DNA of 64,000 bases from Suillus spraguei (lineage: Eukaryota > Basidiomycota > Agaricomycetes > Boletales > Suillaceae), in NCBI GenBank assembly GCA_016800925.1, contig JABCPU010000240.1, forward strand, positions 1-64,000. Direction: 5' to 3'. Below are positions 9,597-19,808 of the stretch, in pieces. A program made the position numbers and the translations under genes. Each line of letters opens with the position of its first letter. Position 1 is the stretch's first letter. The notes beneath the pieces are model-generated. The model did no database searches. It was given only the letters and a program-made list of their open reading frames with translations, and was not told where the DNA came from.

Positions 9597-10848
9597 TCTG
9601 CTCCCTTTTTATGGGTGCAGCTGCCACCGCATGTATCAATATGTGAATGATAGATAAGCCAGGTTCAAGCGCTGACGTTTACACATACCTCGAGGCTATC
9701 ATACCACCGGCAGAGGGAACCTAAATACTATAGTCACATCCACTAACAATAAAAATCACTGGAAAATGCACTGATAGCTTATACTGAAATTGACATCAGA
9801 CCGCATTCCATCATAGAGTGCTAATTCTCAGTTTCAGTTGATAATCCTCATTCAAGTTGAACTGAGAGAATCATGGCGTTAGTGCAAAACGAATTTCAAA
9901 ATTTCCCGCATTCACAGGGTAGATTCACAAAATTTAAGGCCCTCTAATTTATCACGAATTTGGATAAATTACTCCCAAAGGCTCCGATCAGAAGGATGAG
10001 GTAGAATGAACTTCTGACTGCATGGATGCAGCAGCGCCGAGGCTGTAAAGCTTCTTTAGCGCTAAACGTAGAACGTAAATCAATATCATTATGTAACATC
10101 TAGCAAATTTTTCTCTACCGTCACAGACTGCAGAGTTCGCAGGAAGGCTATGATCCCCATTCAACCAATGCGTACTGTCATGAAATCTACCTCCAAATCC
10201 AAATCCGATGAGGATGATGCGAGAATGTGTGGAGGATATTTTCGACCAGCAACAGGTGAAAACGACATGACTCAGGGTCCTGACTCCAAATCATTCTATA
10301 CGAGTATATCTGTGCTCATGGAATGGAAGGAGTATGATCGAGAGTGTTGTGGAAACAGACTATAACGAGTCAATTGCAAAGACGTTCAACGCCTGGCCTT
10401 CAATAGAACGGGCGGACTTTCAAACCTACCCCGTTCTTAGTGCTTGTTGTAAGTAGAGCTTTCTTACATGTCTCCTCACGTTTATTGATTAACCTTGTGG
10501 TTTTTGGTAGCAAGTCATGAGCTATTTAATAACACACTAATTCCTGCTACCTTAAGGCAGTGGTCTTGTAGCAAGTGGCTAATTTGTAAGGATTTCGTAT
10601 CCTCTACGCCCTGACACTGCTTCAAAAACAAACTTAATCGGCAGGGCATGACATAAAGACTCACTGAGTGGCTGACAACAACCATGGTACTTGGATAAAA
10701 TAATACGCACAAACGCCAGATTTATCTTGTGTCGTTTGTCTTGAGTTATTCGCACCTATGATTTATTACGTGGCACAGTCTTAATTAGATATAAACAAGG
10801 GTGAAACATTTGAAGTTCGAACCCGTGCGTAAAGGGTATGAGGTGCTA
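9597..10848. other. Intergenic region upstream of membrane gene 1L
   Basis: A fragment of a dispersed motif (AAGCCAGGTTCAAGCGCTG) lies at about 9657, and a 71-codon plus-strand frame at 10150-10365 (MIPIQPMRTVMKS) has no recognisable domain. The frame is kept in the right arm (56394-56182, minus) with a one-residue deletion. I cannot support a function for either. The rest shows no gene. Confidence 0.4.
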
Positions 10849-11062
10849 GCGCCGGCCCTTATACATGTACATGCCTCAAGGCCACTATGGCCATTCTAGT
10901 GCCGAAGGATAGTGAATTTTTGGCATCGCTTGAAAAATGGTTGCATGATGTGCCAGCGCCGGCCCTTATACACATGTACATGCCTCAAGGCCACTATTGC
11001 GATTCTAGTGCCGAAGGATGGTGAATTTTTGGCATCGCTGCATATGAAAAATGGTAGCTGAT
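10849..11062. repeat. Tandem repeat, two units of about 107 bp
   Basis: Two adjacent units begin GCGCCGGCCCTTATACA at 10849 and 10956 and run through CATGCCTCAAGGCCACTAT to GGCATCGCT. They differ by a few substitutions and small indels. More diverged single copies of the first half lie at about 9657, 11114, 11693, 30545, 30787 and 31358. The pair is mirrored at about 55478-55691. Confidence 0.8.
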
Positions 11063-11099
11063 CATCCTGCTGTGTTTTGAAGGGTTACCACATGTATTA

Positions 11100-11900
11100 A
11101 TTCCCGCATAATAAGCCAGGTTCGAGTGCTGGCGCTTATGCACAGGCGCACGCCCTGAGGCCATCATAATCGCCGATAGCGCATGAATCTAAATATGTGG
11201 TGTCATGGTACATGTTGAATGCAGTATGCCTGGCTATGAGACGCGAGACGTACTTGTATAGTGTCATCAGTCTAACCCTATGAAATGCAGGGCAGAGTGC
11301 CTATAGTCGGACTATTGATTTGAAGGTTATCGGAAGGTTGAACATCACGGGCGATGAAACACGCAAGCTGAAGCATGGCGATACTGTTCGATAGTCCACC
11401 ACCTTTACTTCGATCTTCCATCTCTGCCTCACATAACAAGCATGACTATAATACATCACAAACAAGGTGCCGAAATTCATGAGGAGTATGAATAATGCGC
11501 AGCTTGCAATTGGCGTAGCCTGAGAGCATGAATTCGCCCATCCACCCATGGTACATTGTACATCCTATGAAGGTGTTGGTTGTATGTTCATCCTGCCTGA
11601 CTGAAGAGCCTGAACGCGTAACTGACCGTTGAACTCTGCCGCAGGCATGGGAGCGCTTAAACTTCCACTTGGGTTATCAATTTATCTATGGTAAGCCAGG
11701 TTCAAGGGTTGGCACTCACATGTGTATGCCTCGATGTTGCTGGAGCGAAGGCACAAGGAATCAAATTACATGCTTCGATCGGAACGAGCTGACTTCCATT
11801 GTACTTGACGTTTCGCGGTCTCCTCGAGTGTGACATATTTGATAACGTTCCAGGTGTACCACACCACCTATCACAATAAGGCTCGCACAGACGGTTCATA
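11100..11900 (-). pseudogene. Decayed second copy of the membrane-protein family
   Basis: The minus-strand frame at 11549-11301 ends with FNLPITFKSIVRL. At DNA level it lines up with the better copy at about 30800-31080 in the spacer, which reads LPITLLQIDTLAISALPCI. That segment matches the LPVTLLEIDTLAIAV stretch of membrane gene 1. Upstream, 11899-11702 keeps another frame (MNRLCEPYCDRWCG) also found in decayed form in the spacer. No continuous coding frame remains. It is mirrored at about 54640-55450. Confidence 0.55.
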
Positions 11901-12053
11901 TGACTCTCGAACTAGCAAAATTGTGAGTGGACGACAGAAACAATAGTAGATAGAGACGTTCACCAGTCATGTGCGTGGCTTCAAGGAATGCGTAACATTT
12001 AATAACTAGCTGCTATGGCAACACTGCAATAGGACGCAGTCATTGTGTCAAGA

Positions 12054-12640
12054 TCAAAGGATACAGGGCATCCTGTGATGCTTGCAGTTGCTAGCACTCA
12101 TCATGTAGCAGACGAAGATAAAAAGTAGAATACGATGGCATTTCATAGTGCAAATACAAAAACCGCCACGAGAAACACGAACAAAGGGTCCTCTATTGCC
12201 ATGGGGGAGATTGTTCAAGTTGTGGGAACGGTTTGCGAAGCTATGGCAAGTCGAATGCTGGATGCCCGGAAGCGGACTTTGAAACCCATTCCCTTCTTGA
12301 ATTTTTGCTGAACATGTCTCCTCGCCATACGGAGTGAACGCCATCATATTCTTGCTGCGCTGCACACACAAAGCTCGGCCATAACGAGTATAGTTTATTG
12401 TTACGCGCTCCTTATATGAGATCAAGGACGGCTCTGGCAGTGGAGCAATACGAGGGATTGTTTGAATATGCGAGTGTGAGATTGTGGGTGTACCCGTTTG
12501 CATGCAGTGATCCAGAGTTATTTTTTGGAGTGAAGTTGAGGATGCATTATTACGCGTGCAGAGGTTTCAAACTTGATTTGGAGGTATGTTGTCATCAATG
12601 GAATGGTATTTGACTTCCTGGCCGGAGAGCACGTGCAGGT
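12054..12640 (-). pseudogene. Cytochrome P450 N-terminal relic
   Basis: The DNA lines up with the P450 fragment at 26348-26821 between its IFNQSLIF and RRQRKLMQKA segments. The clearest protein match is MMAFTPYGEE, against MAAFTPYGDR in the better copy. Frameshifts and missing blocks leave no P450 frame; the 149-codon minus-strand frame here only partly follows it. No heme-binding region is present. It is mirrored at about 53900-54493. Confidence 0.6.
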
Positions 12641-13019
12641 AACATTGGCCTCGTTATTAAAGCCCAGTGAAAATCGACAAGTTAGAAGTAGATATGTATA
12701 GATACAAGGCGAGAAATATCCAAGCAGAAGTTTTTATCGATCCGTTTTGAGGTCGTTCGTCAAATTGTGACTTTTCGAGACACAGAAAGATAGAGACCGA
12801 GACAAGTTTTTAACGTTTAGATAGGATTCTCGATGGCTTTAGATTTCTAGATAGGCATTTACATACGAATTATCACTCAATTTGAATCGAAAAACATATC
12901 GATATACAACTAATATGGACAAATGAGGATATCTATGGGTATCGCTATCATCAGGGGAGGGTGTAGGGTATTGCTGCTCGCTGCGCCTCGCCTGCCAATC
13001 CCGCCAGTCCTGCCATCCA

Positions 13020-13591
13020 CTACTCCACATCGTTGCCGGTAGTACTGACTCCAGCTGATTTGAGCTGTAAAACAGGACTGTTAGTGTAGTATGAGATAGA
13101 ATATATAGCATGCAGCACTCACCTGAGTAGCTGCTTTGCACTTGTACACCTATAACAGTAGACAGTATTAGATAGATATCAGTATAAGAAAAAAGACGCA
13201 CCTCTTTGTCTGTTTTAGACAGCCCATTCCAGTAACAAGCAAAGACACTTGCTGGTTCCTTTTGATGGCCATTTGATTGCCAGCCGAGAGCACACAAGTT
13301 CCTGTGCGATATAAATCATAGAATCAGTTTTGATGGGTATAATAGTAAAAGAACACCTTACCGTGCCGTAATCTTTGCGCTCACCCGCATTGGCTTGGTA
13401 CTTGGCTGACGCTTTTTGATGGTATCGATCTTCGTATCGGTTACGATCGTGGTCTTGGTTTGATTAACGAGTTCGACCTTGACAGTCAACGAAGCTACAT
13501 GGTCACTCGATGGTACGGAGGCAGGTGTTGTGTTCTCGTTGATATTGGAATTGATTTCAGATGTAGAGGTATCGGTGAGAGGAACAATACA
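13020..13591 (-). CDS. Small four-exon gene, HMG-box-like (left-arm copy)
   Basis: This is the inverted copy of 52948-53519; the exon structure is described there. The protein is predicted to contain KKRQPSTKPMRVSAK followed by a WNGLSKTDKEVYKCKAA segment that resembles the second half of an HMG box. All splice sites used in the right copy are also present here. The N-terminal start is not resolved: an in-frame stop lies just upstream and there is no ATG in the first exon. It may be a partial gene. Confidence 0.35.
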
Positions 13592-15824
13592 TCATGTTCA
13601 TATATTCCGGCTTTGTTAGGATGCATGGAATGGGAGTGATTTGAACAAATTTGAACTTGGATTGCAACCAATGTTGCAGATGTGCACTCGCGACAATTTG
13701 CAAAGTTTCAAGCATTCTGGCATTTGCGTCTTCATATTTGCATCTTGAATCTCATATTTGCATTTTGCGTAATTTGTCATTTTTTTCATCTCAGATTATT
13801 TAGATTTCTATCTATTTCGTTCGGTACTTAGACGTCTATTGCTACCTATCTACCTCTAAATTGTTGATTTTCACTGGGATTGAAGCCTTAAATATCGTCA
13901 CCACAATATTCACATTTGAATTTGCTCATTCTAAACCCTTCTTCACTGGTAGTCCGTCGACATCACTGGTATAATCACCATTATTAACGGATACTTATGC
14001 TGAATGAACTGTAATAATTCTCTCAGTTGAGTTCAGCTAACTTTTCATCCAGATGTCCTATTCAGTTTGTGGGTTGTGACTCACAGGCATGCCCGCCATG
14101 GCAGACCAAAAATAGAATTGGGCAAGATCCCGATTAGTTCGATGACCAAAGTACATGTGCGTCAATATACTACTGACCTCGCCCTTTCTCCGTCGATAAA
14201 AATATCTCTTCTCTTTCCATCCAATCTATCTCATTCAATTTATCTCTTGTCTTATTAACCGTTAGGATGAGCCTTATTCAACGTGGGCGTTCTCGTTGAC
14301 ACACGAACCCAACCAACCATTGTGGAATGGGTTTGTACTGCCATTCCTCAGATCACAAGCAACATGTCGAACGACCCGACAAGTCTCGTCTGTAAGTTGG
14401 TACCTGGTTTTATCTTCATTCCCGCTGGTAGCATTCAAACTTGAGTTCCGCTCTCACAAGTCCTGTCCGCTGAATAGCACGGAAATTTAAAAACCATCGA
14501 ATTCGCCTTTCTTTTTCTGTCTTACTGAATTCCATCTAATACCATGCTCTCCGGTATTTTGAGCCTGAACGCCCTGTTGCCCATCTAGAAAAATGCAAGT
14601 TCCTCACTCGACCTCGCTTGGAACCTCACTGTCGTGCAAAATTCGTGTGGTTATGTTTGCTAGTGTAGAGAATAAAGCGATCTACCGTATGTCTTTCGTC
14701 CTTCATTGGCATCACTAGTGATCATTTTTTGTATTCAGCGCTCCGAGGATAGTAGAGCAAGTACACTTTTTTTTCATGTCCCACATAGTGGCATAACAAC
14801 GCCGATGAGGATGGCGTTCTAGATCTGCGAGTACGTTTCTCATTTATCTATCCATCCCGAACGTAAGACTGGTACCCGTCTCGCACTCTTCACCACCATT
14901 TAAAAAACTGGCATTTAGTTCATATTTGGAACTAGTTCTCGTTAAAAATTGAGCTGCATGTCTGTTCTTGATGTGCGGTACGATTGGCATGTGGTGTCTT
15001 GTATTCACGATGAGATTGTCTTTGGTTCTCTCCAAAACTTGGGTCTCATGGAAAACCATTTGTGTTCTTGATATTATTGCTTGAGGTTTTGTTTCCTCGA
15101 CTATTTATTGAGTTCTTCATCTGTTTCTTGATTGTCTTAGAAAACTCATTATTCTATACAGACCTCTCGCTTAAAAATACCCATCCATAGACCGCTTCTC
15201 GACCTCGTGTAGCCCGTGCGACCTACACGTGCTGTGCACTATCTGCCCATATTCCTACCCCACTACTGGATGGAGAATGTCAATTATCGAAGCTGACCAT
15301 CGTACATCTTCTCGTTTTCGTTTTCTAGCAGTAATTTTATATATTTTTCGAATCCCATTACTTGTCTGGCTCTTCTGGAACTCACACGAGCATATAATAT
15401 TGTAGATGTCAATCCTTGCTGCTATTGCTCTCTTCCCAACTGACAAACCCTCCTTCAGTGCATCCTTTATCGCTCATAATAAGTATGTGGTGCAACCACT
15501 TAGTGTATGCACCTGCATCCATGACTAGATCCACCGACTACTGCAGTGAGATATGGTGCCCGAGAGATATAGATATACCGCCATTGGACAGAATATTGAT
15601 CTCTCGTTATATGCACGTTCCATAACTGCAAGTCTCATGTCCTCCAGACCAAGTCAATATATGCGTACGACTCACGGGATCGATGGTAACGGTCTACGTT
15701 CCTGATCGTTGGCGCCGGAACGAATGAACTACGTATACAAGATGTCGTTGGTAGTCCCTTGACAGACGAATGTAAAGATGACTCTTCTCACAAAACAAGA
15801 TCGTTCTAGTATGATATACTGGAG
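13592..15824. repeat. Degenerate repeat module (copy in left arm)
   Basis: From about 14040 to 15720 the sequence is a diverged direct copy of about 32020-33394 plus 34251-34332 and 34606-34780 in the spacer, where two DNA elements have inserted. It contains short frames such as 14296-14490 that persist only as DNA similarity. The stretch 13592-14040 is AT-rich and without a gene. Related blocks lie at 27200-28345, 36213-37600 and 62800-63600. I see no intact gene in any copy. Confidence 0.6.
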
Positions 15825-16170
15825 TTAATCGAGGATTCTGAATCCTGAAAATAAATTAGATTGTCGCAGCTGCAGGCCAAGTTGAACGCCCGAAACATAG
15901 TACATTGATGTCGTCATACAAGAACACGAATCAGCATGTATAATCAGCCCGGAAAGCAAGCACACAAAAGGTCGATTACTCAACCTTTGTAACACTTTCA
16001 ATGGCTTTCTGCTGAACGCGTCTTTTGAGGTCCACCCGCATTGGGTATCCGAATATCGTCGTACAGCCAACATAAGCAGCCTGAATACAAAATTAAGGCG
16101 CGGGGTTCGGAAAGTTGTGAGATAGGCACACCGTCACTATAGCGCCCTTTACATATTGCCTGCGAAGTGA

Positions 16171-16808
16171 CTAGGTATAAAGTGTTTCGGCCCCATGAAT
16201 GGCGCAGGTTACTGCGCAAGTGGTTTGGAAGGAAAGACCGAGACCAGTGGCACTTCTAAACGCATGCGCTGAGAAGAATGCATCCATAGCGGTGACAGAG
16301 AGGAATGTAGTGTCAGGCGGTGGTGGCGAAAGGGAATAGACGTATGCGAACAACGCGATGCCTACGATGACAACTGTGCGAGGAATCTGGAATGTGGTTA
16401 TTTGGGGGACTTTGAATGGATATATATGTAATTGTCAGAGACAAGACTGACTGAAAGCAAAGGTCGAGACGCACCATACCAAGACCCTCCTGAGCCTCTG
16501 CTTTCATACTCAGAAGCCGAGTTTTGACTTCCTCGTATCCGGAAAGCAGCGGGTCAAATGACACCCGGGTCGTATTCGATTGTCTGGACTTGAGCTTATA
16601 CACAAACGTCATACCGTGGTAGATTCGTCAACATTAGCGAATGTAGGTCATCTACTTGCCTGAACCTACCTTGAAGTCAATGCTGGACATCTCACACTGG
16701 TGGTGAGCACGTTGCCCTGAACTTTCCCGAGATATTTGACATTGTGAATGATGGTTCTTCATGTACATGCATAGGAAACCGGACTTGGAAGCGACCGGGT
16801 CCGACATA
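16171..16808 (-). CDS. Single-helix membrane protein, unknown (left-arm copy)
   Basis: This is the inverted copy of 49729-50368, with three exons. It encodes about 164 residues beginning MSDPVASKSG, with PLLSGYEEVKTRLLSMKAEA in exon 2. Exon 3 has one hydrophobic helix (VVIVGIALFAYVYSL), then SPPPPDTTFL and GAETLYT. One codon is missing relative to the right copy, keeping the frame. Decayed paralogues lie at about 25640-26030, 34830-35440 and 47150-47545. No function is recognised. Confidence 0.45.
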
Positions 16809-16839
16809 GTTGCCTTAGAAGACTTCTTGGATAATGAAT

Positions 16840-17805
16840 TCTAGAGTTATAAAGCAAGGCGCCAATTCGAGATGTGCATGTCACATGATTCCAACCGACT
16901 CAGATGATCCAGTAATATTTCGTGAGTCGTGAAGTAGCTTGATGTAATTCTGAACAGTTGGTTTGAGTACCATATGTAAGTGACTATGTCCTTTGTTCGC
17001 GTATGACGGCGGAAGAGGGTTATACCTAAGGAAGTTGCCTCCAGCCGCAGGTACGTCTTTTCAACGACCAGAAATCCTCGTCCTTGTGGTTTTCATTCGT
17101 AAGGCACTTTTGCAAAATGGGTAGCGCAGCCCTACGCATTTTGCAAAAGTGCCTTACGGATGTACTAGCACATCAATAAAACCAAAATAAATAAATAGAT
17201 CAACCTTTACACGCTTATGTCAACAACACCCTAAGTCTGTTGCTAAAGCTCTGATAATGAACCCGTAGAAGGGAACTAGATTGATTGCTGGTTACAAGAC
17301 TGCGATGGTAGAATAAACGAGGTCGAAAACAGAGAATAGAACTACCGACGGACGCTTCCTAACTCATGTTGAAAGTCCGCTAGTTCCGGAAATGGTCGGA
17401 CCACTCTCTGCTTACTGATACTACTTGGGTGGCTGTAGCCTACTCCTTTGATGAAGCAATTGAGTCGCCCAGTATGCTTCTAAGAGTGCGATTCAGAACG
17501 ATGCTCGTAATAAGTCACAATGCCACCACAGTACTGTTGGGCCAGCAGCAGCTGCATTTCGAACTTCAAATAACACAACTCTTATGCTAACTTCAGCTTA
17601 CACGTAGTAAGATGCACCTTGAACTTCCATCTTAGCTGGGATTCGAAGCGAGCGCATATATAGGTCACGTCAAGCTTCGACTTACTCATACCATGTACTC
17701 CTTCAACTTGTTGCCTTTATTCTGAATCAGCAGTTAGATCAACAGCTTGCAGTACCGATGCCAAAGCAGAAACACTCACTAGTGTATCGCTACTTGCAAA
17801 TTGGT
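16840..17805. other. Intergenic region with one hairpin
   Basis: No gene is supportable. It contains the 61-bp hairpin at 17098-17158 and a segment (about 17560-17710) whose diverged direct copy appears in the right flank at about 62316-62460 in inverted orientation. It is mirrored at 48728-49728. Confidence 0.5.
17098..17158. repeat. 61-bp perfect-stem hairpin
   Basis: A perfect 22-bp stem (CGTAAGGCACTTTTGCAAAA plus TG) closes a 17-base centre whose own ends can pair further (GTAG with CTAC). No gene starts or ends next to it, so it is more like a tiny foldback element than a terminator. The mirrored copy is at 49378-49438. Confidence 0.85.
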
Positions 17806-18069
17806 TTATTCTCCGGGTTGTATGGTGCCGTTGTACTCGCAAAATTTGCCCTGGAACCCAGGCTGTGACAAAGGGCGAGTCGCATCAGATGAAAACCGGA
17901 CACGAAGCAAGATACTCACAAGGCAGGAAATGACCGGTTCAATTTCATTGCAGCAATCACTGTCATGGTTGCAACTCCCGCCCAGTGGGATACAACCTGA
18001 CTGCTGTGCTGTAACAGACATAATAGATGTCGTCAACGCAACGATGGCAGTAAGGAAGGAGAAATGCAT
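17806..18069 (-). CDS. Secreted six-cysteine (knottin-like) peptide precursor, left copy
   Basis: Exon 1 is 18069-17920 and exon 2 is 17862-17806, joined across a 57-bp GTGAGT...CACAG intron in phase 0, giving 68 residues. A signal peptide (MHFSFLTAIV to SVTA) precedes a mature part of about 46 residues with cysteine spacing C-X6-C-X5-CC-X8-C-X8-C. That is the pattern of an inhibitor cystine knot. The right-arm copy (48464-48727) encodes the same protein. A TATA box lies at 18159-18166. It is probably a small secreted effector or defence-type peptide; its target is unknown. Confidence 0.75.
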   Translation of the reverse strand: MHFSFLTAIVALTTSIMSVTAQQSGCIPLGGSCNHDSDCCNEIEPVISCLVSILLRVRFSSDATRPLSQPGFQGKFCEYNGTIQPGE

Positions 18070-18158
18070 TGTTTGGTTGGGATGGTATGATCTACTGAGA
18101 TGCTCAAATGATCTCTTTGAGGTGGGTCGAACCCTGGTGACAATAGGAAGATGACTCG

Positions 18159-18166
18159 CTTTTATA
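18159..18166 (-). promoter_or_regulatory. TATA box of left peptide gene
   Basis: TATAAAAG on the minus strand lies about 90 bp before the ATG at 18069. It is identical in the right arm at 48367-48374. Confidence 0.55.
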
Positions 18167-18504
18167 CGGTTTGGAAGAATAGTTATGCTCAGCGAATGAT
18201 ACTGCACGACGAGAAATTACACAAAACCTATCCCTTCCGGTAATTTCGCAGGTGACCGGGTAAAAAAGCCACGTCAAAGCTGTTGGCAACTTACCCGGCT
18301 GGCCTATAATTCCCAACTACACCTTTTGCTCTTCCTGTCTGCGTGAATTCCGAGATGCTTTTTTTTTTTTTTTTTTTTTTGATCCTTGTTTATTGTCCGT
18401 TGGGGCTATGCCCTATGATGGACACTACCTACTGTACATCTAATCTATTCGTATATGCTTTGGTCCGTTTTTTGGTTGTCTATGCTATACAGTGGTCCTG
18501 GCTT

Positions 18505-18777
18505 CATCAGGAAATTCACACATTCCTTGACGTGCTTAATCAGCTTAACTCACTTATCTCAAAACTTGTTTGCTCTCTCTCACATCATTCACCTGGCATA
18601 TCTTATATTTTTTGAGTGCGAAATATAATAAAACATGTATATTAATATATCTCAACATTTTTTTTCTGAATTCACTCACATTGAAATTTTGGACAAGTAG
18701 ATTCAATTTCACCAAGGCAGTTAAGTGTAAATAAGTCTGCATAAGGGCACGTCAAGGAATGTGTGAATTTCCTGATG
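18505..18777. mobile_element. 273-bp inverted-repeat element, copy 2
   Basis: It has the same ends and length as the copy at 4513-4785, in reverse orientation. It lies in the LINE 3' UTR. The uninterrupted LINE reads TGGCTTGCGCG, so TT (18503-18504 and 18778-18779) is the 2-bp target duplication. The LINE at 39448-45768 lacks it. Confidence 0.9.
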
Positions 18778-18846
18778 TTGCGCGCGGACGTTAGGGCCTT
18801 CTTCAGGCTCTTGATATGATTTGTGCGACTTGTTGTCGCGTTTCCT

Positions 18847-19806
18847 CTATTCCTTCTCCTTTTCCGCTGGGGGGGTTACATCTCCGAAGGTTTGTTCCAA
18901 TCTTCTTGTGCGCGCGATGTACGTCAACGTTGCTCTCATTCCCTTGCTTTCATTCAGCAGGTACTCGATTTTGCATTGTCTTGCTCCGACTTCTTTCCTC
19001 ATTTGTTCTCTCTGGTTCACGTATGCTGGGCAGACTAGGATGAAGTGGTGTACCGTTTCGTCATGGTTTTCGCATGCTGGGCAACGCGCCGTTGGGGATT
19101 TCGCTATTCGTTTGAGGTGTTTGTTGAGCGCTATATGTCCCGTGCGGAGTTGAAACATCAGTGAGCTGTGACGTCTCGGTAGCTTCTCTATCTTCTTTGC
19201 AAACTTCTTTGATGGTGCTGACGTGTCGACTGATTTGAGCAGTGTGTAGCGCGGTGAGTTCTCCATGATGGTGGTGGCCTCTTTTTTGATCTTTGCGTAG
19301 AAGTGTTGTCTTAGTGCCGCTTTGCTCCTTGGTAGGATTCTGAGTTCTCCTTCCTCGGTTAGGAGCGACTTTGGCTGGGCTCGTGTGTCTGATGATTCGC
19401 CTCGTGCGGCGCGTTTCGCGTGAGTGTCTGCCTCTTCATTCCCTGGTATCCCTACATGGCCTGGCGTCCATCTGACTTTGAGTTTTCTTTCGTCGTGCTC
19501 AGGGATGAGTCTTCTAAGATCATCGTGGAATTGGTCCATGAGGTAGTGTCCTGGCTGTGAGCGGAAAGCTTCGGTTGCTCTTATCGCTGCCTGATTGTCG
19601 ACACCTAGGGATATGGTGCCCCTTCTTCCCCCCGTCTCCTTCAGCAGTTGTACTGCTAATATCATCCCCACCAACTCTGCTTCATAGACCGTATGCTCGC
19701 GGTTGCTCCCCAAGTGAAACCTCTTGCTTCCTATCACTTCGTTGCCTCTCATGACCACTGCTGCTATTCCAACTCCCCCATCCACCATTGACCCGTCTGA
19801 GTACAC
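18847..19806 (-). CDS. LINE RNase H and C-terminal zinc-finger frame (copy 1)
   Basis: The 319-codon frame starts with the RNase H motif YSDGS. It continues with AEL, VDNQAA and GHVGIPGNEEADTHAK, covering the acidic residues expected of RNase HI. The C-terminal CPACENHDETVHHF...C motif resembles the CCHC tail of R1/I/Tad ORF2 proteins. It follows the stop of the EN-RT frame after only a few bases and is in the -1 frame. No ATG precedes YSDGS (GTG is the nearest possible start). The same arrangement occurs in the other full-length copy. It would remove RNA from the RNA:cDNA hybrid during integration. Confidence 0.8.
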   Translation of the reverse strand: MYSDGSMVDGGVGIAAVVMRGNEVIGSKRFHLGSNREHTVYEAELVGMILAVQLLKETGGRRGTISLGVDNQAAIRATEAFRSQPGHYLMDQFHDDLRRLIPEHDERKLKVRWTPGHVGIPGNEEADTHAKRAARGESSDTRAQPKSLLTEEGELRILPRSKAALRQHFYAKIKKEATTIMENSPRYTLLKSVDTSAPSKKFAKKIEKLPRRHSSLMFQLRTGHIALNKHLKRIAKSPTARCPACENHDETVHHFILVCPAYVNQREQMRKEVGARQCKIEYLLNESKGMRATLTYIARTRRLEQTFGDVTPPAEKEKE

Positions 19807-19808
19807 CC

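Noticed and set aside
10849..11062. Possible CRISPR-like or satellite array
   Set aside because: Only two units with no spacers; a simple tandem duplication in a eukaryotic genome.
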